Shown here piece by piece: positions 6,504 to 13,308 of a DNA stretch of 15,259 bases (within the stretch, counting starts at the first letter, position 1; each line of letters opens with the position of its first letter). The DNA is taken from contig PQAN01000106.1 of assembly GCA_003105285.1 (NCBI GenBank), forward strand, positions 411 to 15,669, written 5' to 3'. The notes under the pieces were generated by a model. It was not told where the DNA came from and searched no databases. It was given only the letters and a program-made list of their open reading frames with translations. Origin of the DNA: Methylocystaceae bacterium (GTDB lineage: Bacteria > Pseudomonadota > Alphaproteobacteria > Rhizobiales > Beijerinckiaceae). Both the position numbers and the translations under genes were made by a program.

Positions 6504-6831
6504 TCGGGTCCCCCTCTTGCAACGTCTTCAAATAGACATCCAGCCGGTCGAAGCTCTGGTCCCAGAAGCGCCGATAGGAGTCGAGCCAGTCCGCGACGTC
6601 GTGCAGCGGCCCGGCCTCGAGCCGGCACGGTCGCCATTGGGCCTTGCGACCGCGCCGGATCAGCCCGGCCTGCTCCAGCACTTTGAGATGTTTCGAAATC
6701 GCCGGCTGGCTGATGGAGAAAGGCGCCGCCAACTCGCCGACCGACGCCTCGCCTTGGGCGAGGCGCGCCAGGATCGCCCGCCGGGTGGGATCGGCGAGCG
6801 CGGAGAGGGTGAGGCTGAGCGGATCGGACAT
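6487..6831 (-). CDS. ArsR-family winged-helix transcriptional regulator
   Basis: The 114-aa product opens with LADPTRRAILARLAQGE (12-28). It has a helix-turn-helix at about 32-54 with recognition helix SQPAISKHLKVLEQ (41-54) and a basic wing at 57-70. The metal-sensing ELCVCDL box of true arsenic sensors is absent. The only cysteine is C69, so metal sensing is not supported. The C-terminal WLDSYRRFWDQSFDRLDVYL is typical of the subgroup paired with SRPBCC/VOC genes. It probably represses its own operon. The start codon has no clear Shine-Dalgarno site and lies inside a palindrome. Confidence 0.92.
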   Translation of the reverse strand: MSDPLSLTLSALADPTRRAILARLAQGEASVGELAAPFSISQPAISKHLKVLEQAGLIRRGRKAQWRPCRLEAGPLHDVADWLDSYRRFWDQSFDRLDVYLKTLQEGDPNASKN

Positions 6832-6843
6832 ATGTAACCATAT
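6830..6843. promoter_or_regulatory. Candidate ArsR operator over the regulator's start codon
   Basis: ATATGTAACCATAT is an inverted repeat with five-bp arms and a TAAC spacer. It overlaps the ATG at 6831-6829 and lies at the edge of an AT-rich stretch (6840-6868) that can supply the leftward promoter. Autoregulatory ArsR sites commonly sit here, and use as an operator is inference. Confidence 0.4.
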
Positions 6844-6983
6844 AGATATATAATCTTTTAGTTAAATAAAGGGGGCGGGACGGCCTGTCAAGACGTCGCG
6901 CTCTCTTTGGCGAAGTGATCGGGCGGGTCGGCGAGAGCGGCCGGGATTCCGACCTTCGTCCTCCCCGAGGCGCCGTTCGCCGT

Positions 6984-8738
6984 TCAGCACTCCCGTTCCG
7001 CCAAGGGCAGGGTGAAGCGGAATATCGAGCCGCCGGTGGGATTGGGCTCGGCCCAGATCTCCCCGTAATGGGCTTCGACGATCGAGCGTGAGAGCGACAG
7101 GCCGACGCCCAGGCCCTTCGCCTTCGTCGTCTTGAAGGGCTCGAAGAGATGTGTTCTCGCCTCTTCCGAAAGCCCGCCGCCCGTGTCCGTGACATCGGTT
7201 CGGATCATTCCCCGTTCGATCAGCGCTGTCGAAATCACGAGTTCGCGGCGTTCGGCCGAGAGCATGGCTTCGATGGCGTTGCGCTTCAGGTTCACGATGA
7301 CCTGCTTCAACTGGACATTGTCGGCGAGCACATGATCGTCTTCCGCCTGCAGCGCGAGGGTCACGCGAACGCCTGCCTGTTTGGCGCTCGCCTCCGTCAG
7401 TTCGCATGCGGCCGCGATCAGCGCATGCAGGCGTTGCATCGTCTTGTCCGGCTCGTTACGCGCGACGAATTCCCGCATATGCCTGATGATCTTTCCCGCA
7501 CGAACCACCTGCTCGGACGCTTTCCCGATCGTGTCTTCGATACTCGCCGGTCGTTGGCCCGGCGGCTGTCGCATCAGGCGCTGGGTCACGGTGAGGTAGG
7601 CGGCGATGGCGGCGAGCGGCTGATTGATCTCATGCGCCAAGGCTGTCGCCATTCCGCCCATTGCGACGAGGCGATCCGTGTGCAATTGCTGCAACCGCGC
7701 CTCGATCTGGCGGCGCTCGGTCAGATCGTGCACGCAGATGACGAAGAGTTTTTGATGGTCGAAGGCGATGCTGGTCGTCGTCCACTCGACAGGAACCGAC
7801 GATCCGTCCCGGCTTCGCCATTCCGCCTGGTGGCTTCGTCCGAAAAATCCCTTTTCGGCAATTCGCAGAAAGTCCGATGCGCTTCGTTCGGGGACGCCGC
7901 AGCTCGATGGAGGCAGGAGACGGCCGATGTCGACGCCGAGCAATTCATCCAGCGCGTATCCGAACATTTTTGCGGCCGCCGAATTCGCCAAAGTCACGAC
8001 GCCCTTCGGATCGATCGTGATGATGCCGTCGCTCGCGCCCTCGATCGTGGCCCGCAGCCTCGTCTCGCTTTCGATCAACGCCTGCTCTGTCCGGTGGCGT
8101 CCGTAGCTCTTGAACGCTTCCCAGCGGTCATTTTCTCGGATCAAGGCGAAGTCATGATTTGCGACGGCGTCGAACACCTTCCGCATGCCGCCGCATCTTC
8201 GAAGAGAATAGGTGCAGATGGCGATGATGCGCGACGATCCCACGACCGGATCGAGCCTAGCCTCATAATGGATGAATTGGTCCCATTCTTCATCCGATAG
8301 CCAGGACGTGTCGCCGGTGAGGCGCAAACCGTCGAACCCGCGCTTCGTCGCCGAGTCGAGCTTGTCCAGCCAGCCCTGACGAACCCGGTCGGGGTCGAAG
8401 CGGCCGTTCAACGTGTACCAATCGCGATAGCTCAGAATTTCTATCTGCCCGTCGGCCAGATAGGCGTCGATTTGCGGAATTGCTTTCCGCAGCGCCGCTT
8501 TCGCCGTCTCGGTTCCGAGCGACTCCGACACGACCCACATGCAGAATTCGTTCGAGGCCAGTCCCGCCTCGAAATAGGGAACCAGTGTTTCGAGCAAATC
8601 GGCGTCGGCTTCGTAGAGCTGGCACAGATGCGCGCCCCAGGGCACATCTTCCATCCCGCTGATCCCCAACCGCCTCGATCGCTTCCGGTTCGTTTCGAGT
8701 TGCACGACCGACGGTATTGACACGTCTTCACGCTTCAT
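6984..8738 (-). CDS. MEDS-PAS sensor histidine kinase
   Basis: The 584-aa cytoplasmic sensor kinase has no membrane segment. Residues about 30-205 match the MEDS domain of the DcmR repressor and related methylotroph/methanogen sensors (WGAHLCQLYE at 34-43, then YFEAGL, GFDGLRLTGDTSWL and ICTYSLRR). A PAS domain spans about 222-345 (ASDGIITIDPKGVVTLANSAA; DLTERRQ at the end). The kinase core has H-box ALAHEINQPLAAI with phospho-acceptor H369, N-box VNLKRNAIEAM (N487), G1 DTGGGL, an F-box around FEPF, and G2 KGLGVGLSLSRSIVE. The FixL-like H-box suggests a FixJ-type partner, but none is nearby. The ATG at 8738 is preferred to one at 8846: the extended -10 lies between them, and the extra 36 residues match no domain. 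The Shine-Dalgarno site is weak (GGA). It ends 152 bp upstream of the ArsR gene. Confidence 0.9.
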   Translation of the reverse strand: MKREDVSIPSVVQLETNRKRSRRLGISGMEDVPWGAHLCQLYEADADLLETLVPYFEAGLASNEFCMWVVSESLGTETAKAALRKAIPQIDAYLADGQIEILSYRDWYTLNGRFDPDRVRQGWLDKLDSATKRGFDGLRLTGDTSWLSDEEWDQFIHYEARLDPVVGSSRIIAICTYSLRRCGGMRKVFDAVANHDFALIRENDRWEAFKSYGRHRTEQALIESETRLRATIEGASDGIITIDPKGVVTLANSAAAKMFGYALDELLGVDIGRLLPPSSCGVPERSASDFLRIAEKGFFGRSHQAEWRSRDGSSVPVEWTTTSIAFDHQKLFVICVHDLTERRQIEARLQQLHTDRLVAMGGMATALAHEINQPLAAIAAYLTVTQRLMRQPPGQRPASIEDTIGKASEQVVRAGKIIRHMREFVARNEPDKTMQRLHALIAAACELTEASAKQAGVRVTLALQAEDDHVLADNVQLKQVIVNLKRNAIEAMLSAERRELVISTALIERGMIRTDVTDTGGGLSEEARTHLFEPFKTTKAKGLGVGLSLSRSIVEAHYGEIWAEPNPTGGSIFRFTLPLAEREC

Positions 8739-8786
8739 TCGTATATCCAGGTAACGTCGATGTAAGCGTTGCCGTAGCGTTAGTGT

Positions 8787-8795
8787 AGTATAACA
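8787..8795 (-). promoter_or_regulatory. Extended -10 promoter for the MEDS kinase gene
   Basis: Read leftward the sequence is TGTTATACT, an extended -10 element (TGn-TATACT), 49 bases before the ATG at 8738. The -35 position is poor (TACCGG), as is common when a TGn extension is present. Confidence 0.45.
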
Positions 8796-8938
8796 TGATC
8801 GAGCAAAAGCCGGTATGGAGAAGATAAAAATTATAAGCTGCGCCATTCGTTCTATGACTTGACGATTTCGTCTATTATTTCGCCAATGTCCAAGCGGTGA
8901 TTTTTAGATCGGAACATTTCAGGAGCTGGCGCCTGGAA

Positions 8939-9105
8939 TCATCGGCCGGCGAAACACGGCTCGAGGCGCTTCTGGAGGACTTGGCTTTTTGTTCAGACGA
9001 ACGGTCTGGCGGCCTCGTTGTAATCGTCGACGAATGCCTCGATGTGGGCGATGAGTTCGGGGAGGATTTGAAACGAGGCGCCGTCGAGGGATTTTCCCGG
9101 CCCAA
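8939..9105 (-). pseudogene. IS630-family transposase C-terminal relic
   Basis: Read leftward, one frame gives SLDGASFQILPELIAHIEAF, then VDDYNEAARPFV, a stop (TGA at 8995-8993), then TKSQVLQKRL and a final stop at 8941-8939. This is the C-terminal signature of IS630 transposases, normally ending RPFVWTK. The stop sits exactly where the conserved Trp belongs, so a TGG to TGA change is likely. The catalytic DDE part is missing. The left transposon end was not identified. Confidence 0.65.
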
Positions 9106-9107
9106 CC

Positions 9108-9278
9108 GCGCCACACCTTGCGCAGGCTGTAGACTTGGAGGTTCTCGTCGTAGACGCGCCGGGTCTTCTCCCGAAGACCTGCATCCTGCCGCGCCCGGGC
9201 CGAGGCCTTGCCGGGATCGCGCCGGCGCGCCGCATGGGCGCGATAGATGGACGGAGCGATCGGCAAGAAAATCTGTCG
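9108..9278 (-). pseudogene. IS3-family OrfB transposase N-terminal relic
   Basis: A second leftward frame reads RQIFLPIAPSIYRAHAARR, then DPGKASARARQDAGLREKTR, then RVYDENLQVYSLRKVWRG. This is the well-conserved N-terminal part of IS3 OrfB proteins (usual form: LPIAPSTYY... VYGVRKVWRQL). The frame is open to 9335, but similarity fades above 9278. No integrase catalytic core follows; instead the IS630 piece begins within a few bases, so this fragment is dead. Confidence 0.7.
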
Positions 9279-9375
9279 GTCGTGCTCTTTTTCGTGTCCA
9301 TGACCCCATCCAATCAGGAGTGGGGCCTCCGACAATCTAGGCGCGGTTCGCGCATAAACTTAAATTCATAAATCA

Positions 9376-9543
9376 TTATTTATATAAATCACCGTGTTTT
9401 CTGGCGAATACGCACTTATACTTTTGGACGTGAACGTAATCGCTCATGCAGAGAAAGGAATGCATCGGGTGTTCGCTGGGCTTGAAATACGATTGGAATT
9501 TGTAATCGGCGTGTTTTCCGTCGGCGGGAGCGACGGCGAGCAA
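9376..9543 (-). CDS. Doubtful short ORF (55 aa)
   Basis: A TTG at 9543 opens LLAVAPADGKHADYKFQSYF, followed by KPSEHPMHSFLCMSDYVHVQ and KYKCVFARKHGDLYK, then TAA. The composition (Lys, Tyr, His, Phe, few Arg/Ala/Gly) is unlike chance frames in this GC-rich DNA. It ends at an AT-rich patch. No family is recognised. It could be the tail of a broken gene. The opposite strand is also open here (9394-9693), so coding direction is uncertain. Confidence 0.25.
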   Translation of the reverse strand: MLAVAPADGKHADYKFQSYFKPSEHPMHSFLCMSDYVHVQKYKCVFARKHGDLYK

Positions 9544-9861
9544 TCACTTCAATCGCCAATGCAAGCGAACTCGGATGTGCGCGTTTCTCGCTGCTGTGAG
9601 CGGAAATGTTTGAACGAGTCGGGCACGATCGACCGCATAGGTCTGGGCGCCGATCCGTACCGTCCTGAAACGTCAAGAAGCAAATTCGACTGATCGGTGC
9701 GCCTCACCGCAGCTCTCGAGGGAGCGACACGAGCTTGATGCCCCTTGCTCTGTCGTCGACGAGCATGGCGTCCGGCGCCATCGGCATCGGACGCCATTGC
9801 GGCCTCATCTGGCAGATCTTGGTTCGTGAGCGCCGGTCGCAAAAAGCGAGGAGAATCCGAA
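9544..9861. other. Intergenic stretch without a recognisable gene
   Basis: Frames on both strands are open for short runs but none has a family signature, a good ribosome binding site or consistent composition. The leftward frame ending near 9716 (QWRPMPMAPDAMLVDDRARG, then IKLVSLPRELR, stop) is coherent enough to be a remnant of a lost gene. The right end supplies the leader and GAGGAGAA ribosome binding site of the exported-protein gene at 9862. No tRNA or clear terminator is visible. Confidence 0.5.
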
Positions 9862-10110
9862 ATGCGCAAAGCCTTCATGCTTATGATTCTGATTCCGTTA
9901 ACGGCAACGAACGCTTACGCGCAAAAGCGCCACCATTGCCGGCAGCGTGCGCATGCAGCCAACTCGACGCTCCATGGCGCCTACTCTGGTTCTGATCCGG
10001 CCGCTCTCAGCGTCATGTCCGGCTGGCACATGCCGAGCGCCGGCGAAATTGAAGGCTGCTCCGGAGGATATGCACATCCGGAAGGATGCGGCTCGATCGG
10101 TTCGCCGTAA
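9862..10110 (+). CDS. Small exported protein with His and Cys residues, function unknown
   Basis: This is an 82-aa precursor. Residues 1-20 form a signal peptide (MRK, then AFMLMILIPLTAT, then AYA before Q21). The mature 62 residues start QKRHHCRQRAH and carry six histidines (24, 25, 31, 38, 56, 72) and three cysteines (26, 66, 76), with Gly/Ser-rich ends. The start at 9862 is supported by GAGGAGAA ten bases upstream and by the signal peptide. The longer frame from 9745 is not. The precursor has the same N-terminal MRK and cleavage context (A20, Q21) as the exported protein at 3582-3893, but the mature parts are unrelated. It converges on the cysteine-module gene with 47 bp between stops. Metal binding is possible but unproven. 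Confidence 0.65.
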   Translation: MRKAFMLMILIPLTATNAYAQKRHHCRQRAHAANSTLHGAYSGSDPAALSVMSGWHMPSAGEIEGCSGGYAHPEGCGSIGSP

Positions 10111-10157
10111 CGTCCGTTGACGAAGCGGTCGACAACATCGTCGTCGGCCGCTCCGTT

Positions 10158-10583
10158 TCATTGCTCATTTGGCACGCGCCTTTCGAGATCGCGTCTTTTG
10201 CCCTCGAAGCATCCGTCGGACGAATGCGTAACGCGCCAGAACGCGCGAAATCCCGGCTCCGAAGAAGGCCTCGCGGCGAAGCGCAGGCAATGTCCCGCCG
10301 AACTCCACCAGTCCGACGATTGATCCTCACGCTGCAGCGGATGGATTCCGTCTATCGGGTGACGCCAGTAGACGCATGCGCGGCACAGAACCCGTCCGCC
10401 GTCCAATTGCGCGCTCCACTCCCCGCATAAGTCGGCTTCGTGCGTTCGCGGCCAATGAGCCACCTCATTGACGCTTCCGACCGGATGCGGCGCATATCGG
10501 CGACAGCTTCCCCCCTGTTCGTTCGCCCTCTTCCAGAATGCGCAGGTCCCGCAATCGGCGGGGATGAATCGATGCTCAGCCAT
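10158..10583 (-). CDS. Protein with two tandem four-cysteine modules, function unknown
   Basis: The 141-aa soluble protein is built of two repeats. Repeat one has C11-x2-C14, F16-W17, C27-x-R-Y-A, W44-x2-T47 and C53. Repeat two has C67-x2-C70, Y72-W73, C99-x-R-F-A, W116-x2-T119 and C125. In both, the third and fourth cysteines are separated by exactly 25 residues, with the Trp 17 and Thr 20 residues after the third, and Asp two before the fourth. This register is strong evidence for duplication. Four cysteines per module suggest a zinc or iron-sulfur site, which is inference. Single-module proteins with CxxCxFW and CGE[WF] ends are familiar as small hypothetical proteins. GGGAGA precedes the ATG. 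It starts 44 bp after the efflux operon on the same strand and may share its transcript. Confidence 0.75.
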   Translation of the reverse strand: MAEHRFIPADCGTCAFWKRANEQGGSCRRYAPHPVGSVNEVAHWPRTHEADLCGEWSAQLDGGRVLCRACVYWRHPIDGIHPLQREDQSSDWWSSAGHCLRFAARPSSEPGFRAFWRVTHSSDGCFEGKRRDLERRVPNEQ

Positions 10584-10627
10584 TCCCGAATTCTCCCTGC
10601 GGCCTCTTCATCCGCGTAGCTGCTCAT

Positions 10628-12112
10628 TCACGGGCGCGCGCTCGCGACATCGGGAGACGACCAACCGCCGCCCAAAGCCATCATCAACGCCAAGCTCGCC
10701 TGAAGGCGACGCGTCACGATCTGCAATGACGCCCTCTGCGCATCCAGGGCCGCGGTCTGCGCAGAGACGACGTCGAGATAGGTCTCCGCTCCTTCCCGAT
10801 AGAACCCGAGCGATACGTCGAGGACTTTCCTGTTTGCCGACGCCGCCGCACCGACGTTGCGCGCTTGCGTCTCGAGATAGCGGAGTGTGGCGAGTTCGTC
10901 CTCGACCTCCTGAACGGCGCGCAGCACCGAGGCGCGATAATGTGCGGTGGTTTCCAGATAGGCCGCCTCTGCCGCGCCGAGATCGGCAAGTCTCGCGCCG
11001 GCGTCGAAGATCGGCAGGGTAACGGCGGGGCCCACCGACCACATGCTGTTCTTGATGTTCAGCAGATTGAGGCCGGTATCCTGCATGCCGCCGGCTAGAT
11101 TGAAAGTGAGTCGGGGAAAGAACGCCGCCCGCGCGACGCCGATCGACTGATTGGCCGCGGCCAGCCGCCGCTCCGCGGCAGCGACGTCGGGTCGACGCTG
11201 GAGCAAAGTCGACGGCATGCCGATCGGGACGCGTGGGGCCGAGAGCGCCTTGGCGCTCGGGGCAAGCGAAAAATTCGAGGCCGCTTTGCCGATGACCGCT
11301 GCAATCGCATGCTCGATCAGGGCGCGCCGCGCGGACAGATCGGCGAGCTGCGCGCGCACCATATCCAATTGCGCTTCCGCGCGCGGCACATCGGCGGGCG
11401 AGGCGATCTGCCCGGCGAATCTCGTCCGCGTCAACTCGAGGGCGTCCCTATAAACCTTCTCTGTATGGATCAGTAGCTTCTTCTCGGCGTCGAGTCCGCG
11501 AAGAGCGATGTAATCGCGCGCCAGCTCACCCTGCAGGCTGAGCTCGACCGAATAGAGGTCGGCGGCGCTCGCATCCGCTTCGGCGCGGCCGGCTTCTACC
11601 GCGTTGCGGACGCGTCCCCACAGATCGATTTCATAGCTCGCTTGCAGCTGGATGACGTTGTTGCCGAAATGATCGGGCTCGTTCAATGGCCGGCCTGTCA
11701 GAATCGCCTCCGCTGCGCCTTGAGTGCTGAAAGGCGTATTCGCCTTGCGCAGCGGCCGGTGCGCGGATTGCTTGTCGGCCGACAAGCCGCCGCCGAACTG
11801 CAGAAACGGCAGGAGCCCGGCTTCCGCTTTGGCGACGAAAGCTCTGGCGCGTTCCATGGCCCCGAGCGCTGCGGAAATGTTCGGGTTTGCCGACTCGACT
11901 TGCTGCTCGAGCTCGTTCAACACTCGATCGTTGAACGCCCGCCACCATTCTCCACGCGGCCTATCGTCCTGCGGCTCGCCGCGTGTCCACCCGGCCGCCT
12001 CTTTGTAATGGGCCGGCATGTCGACTTTGGGAGGCTCGTAATCGGGGGCGAGATTGCACGCGGCCAGCAGCGCGCATGGCGCTGAGAACGCCGCCAACAG
12101 GCGAGGCCTCAT
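10628..12112 (-). CDS. NodT-family outer-membrane efflux lipoprotein (TolC-like)
   Basis: The 494-aa product is the outer-membrane channel of a tripartite efflux pump. A lipoprotein signal ends in LAAC with C19 as the lipidated residue, followed by NLAPDYEPP, the standard opening of the NodT group. Two OEP repeats follow: residues about 60-270 (WWRAFNDRVLNEL; YEIDLWGRVRNAVEAGRAE) and about 285-480 (LLQRRPDVAAAERRLAAAN; PAVTLPIFDAGA; VQEVEDELATLRYLE). Length is normal. Its ATG overlaps the TGA of the adaptor gene by four bases (ATGA), so translation is coupled. It is the last gene of the pump-adaptor-channel set. Substrate is not deducible. Confidence 0.93.
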   Translation of the reverse strand: MRPRLLAAFSAPCALLAACNLAPDYEPPKVDMPAHYKEAAGWTRGEPQDDRPRGEWWRAFNDRVLNELEQQVESANPNISAALGAMERARAFVAKAEAGLLPFLQFGGGLSADKQSAHRPLRKANTPFSTQGAAEAILTGRPLNEPDHFGNNVIQLQASYEIDLWGRVRNAVEAGRAEADASAADLYSVELSLQGELARDYIALRGLDAEKKLLIHTEKVYRDALELTRTRFAGQIASPADVPRAEAQLDMVRAQLADLSARRALIEHAIAAVIGKAASNFSLAPSAKALSAPRVPIGMPSTLLQRRPDVAAAERRLAAANQSIGVARAAFFPRLTFNLAGGMQDTGLNLLNIKNSMWSVGPAVTLPIFDAGARLADLGAAEAAYLETTAHYRASVLRAVQEVEDELATLRYLETQARNVGAAASANRKVLDVSLGFYREGAETYLDVVSAQTAALDAQRASLQIVTRRLQASLALMMALGGGWSSPDVASARP

Positions 12113-13308
12113 TCGGTTCGACCCTTCGACTCGCCTCTGCCGATTTTCATCTTCGAGGATCGATCCGCGCTGTCCTGCGCAATCTCGACTTCGTCCCCAT
12201 TGGCGATCACGTCCGGCGGATTGTCGATGATCCGCATATCAGGACCGATGCCGGATGAGATCTCTACTTCCGATCCCATGTCCCGCGCCAATTCGACGCT
12301 CTTCAAAGCGACCTTCTTGTCGGATCCGACGATCGCCACTTGGACCTGATCGCCACGAAATAGCAGAGCGCTCACCGGAACGCGCAACGCTTTCGGATCG
12401 TCCGGCAGCCCGAAATGAACTTCGGCGAAGGAACCGGGCAGCAACGCCTCGTCCAGATTGTCGGCCAACAGCTGCACCAGCAGAGTGCGGGATTGACGCG
12501 AGATCGCATTCGAAGTCGCCGCCACCCGTGCATGAAATGTTCTGTCCGAATATTGCGGCAGCTTCAGGCTCGCCTTCATGCCGACTCTCAGCTGAGACGA
12601 GAAACTTTGCGGCGCGCGCACGTAAATGCGCATTTGATGAATGTCCGCCACGCTGAACAGCTCCTTATTGGAACCGCCGACGGAGACCAGAGCGCCGATG
12701 TCGATATTGCGCGACGTGACGATCCCGGCGAACGGCGCGGTGATCTGCGTGAAACCCTCCATCGCCTTCAGCCGATCGACATTGGCCTGCGCCGCCGTCA
12801 CTTCGGCCGCCTTGGCGTTCACGTCTCCAGCCTTCTCGTCGACGCTCTGCTGAGAGACGGCTATCGACGCGCGCAATGCCGCCCAACGCTTCGACGTCAG
12901 CTTGGCGAGCTGGAGATTCGACTCCGCCTTGGCCAATTCGCCTCTGGCCTGCTCGATCTGCTGCTCGAGCTCCGGCGCATCGATGGTGGCGAGGATCTCG
13001 CCCGACCGAACGCGATCGCCGATATCGTGGCGCCAGTTGCGCACGTATCCGCTGACCCGTGCGTGGATCTGCGCTTCGAACAAGGCCTGGACATCTCCCG
13101 GCAACACCAGCTCCTGCTTGCCGGAGCCGCGCTTCGGGGAGATCAGCCGCACCGTCGGAATCGCCTGCTCCGCGGTCCAGCGTTCGAGGCGCTTCTCGCT
13201 CTGGACGCGCCCGATCACTCCCGTCGTGGCCACTCCACACGCCGCCAGAACGATCAGGCCGAGCCATTTCTTCACTCGCCGGAGCGATCTTCCTTCACCT
13301 CGAGACAT
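12109..13308 (-). CDS. RND efflux periplasmic adaptor (membrane fusion protein)
   Basis: The 399-aa HlyD/AcrA-type adaptor bridges the inner-membrane pump and the outer-membrane channel. Residues 13-34 are a hydrophobic anchor that contains LAAC (21-24), so it may be a lipoprotein as AcrA is, though a simple membrane anchor is equally possible. The first half of the lipoyl domain is at about 78-112 (GYVRNWRHDIGDRVRSGEIL). A coiled-coil hairpin spans about 112-185, and the second lipoyl half is at 187-222 (ITAPFAGIVTSRNIDIGALV). Beta-barrel and membrane-proximal regions occupy 225-375. The start at 13308 (AAGGAAA four bases upstream) overlaps the pump's stop by 14 bases. An ATG at 13323 and a longer frame to 13410 are less likely because they run further into the pump gene. 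Confidence 0.92.
   Translation of the reverse strand: MSRGEGRSLRRVKKWLGLIVLAACGVATTGVIGRVQSEKRLERWTAEQAIPTVRLISPKRGSGKQELVLPGDVQALFEAQIHARVSGYVRNWRHDIGDRVRSGEILATIDAPELEQQIEQARGELAKAESNLQLAKLTSKRWAALRASIAVSQQSVDEKAGDVNAKAAEVTAAQANVDRLKAMEGFTQITAPFAGIVTSRNIDIGALVSVGGSNKELFSVADIHQMRIYVRAPQSFSSQLRVGMKASLKLPQYSDRTFHARVAATSNAISRQSRTLLVQLLADNLDEALLPGSFAEVHFGLPDDPKALRVPVSALLFRGDQVQVAIVGSDKKVALKSVELARDMGSEVEISSGIGPDMRIIDNPPDVIANGDEVEIAQDSADRSSKMKIGRGESKGRTE

Noticed and set aside
8739..8846. Upstream start for the MEDS kinase with a hydrophobic N-terminus
   Set aside because: It would lie upstream of the extended -10 element at 8787-8795, has no ribosome binding site, and adds no recognisable signal or domain.
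9394..9693. 99-aa rightward ORF in the relic zone
   Set aside because: It overlaps the leftward 55-codon frame, has no family signature and no convincing ribosome binding site. I could not decide the coding strand and did not call it.
10352..10627. 91-aa leftward ORF starting next to the NodT stop
   Set aside because: It overlaps the cysteine-module gene in another frame. That gene has internal repeat conservation, so this frame is the shadow.
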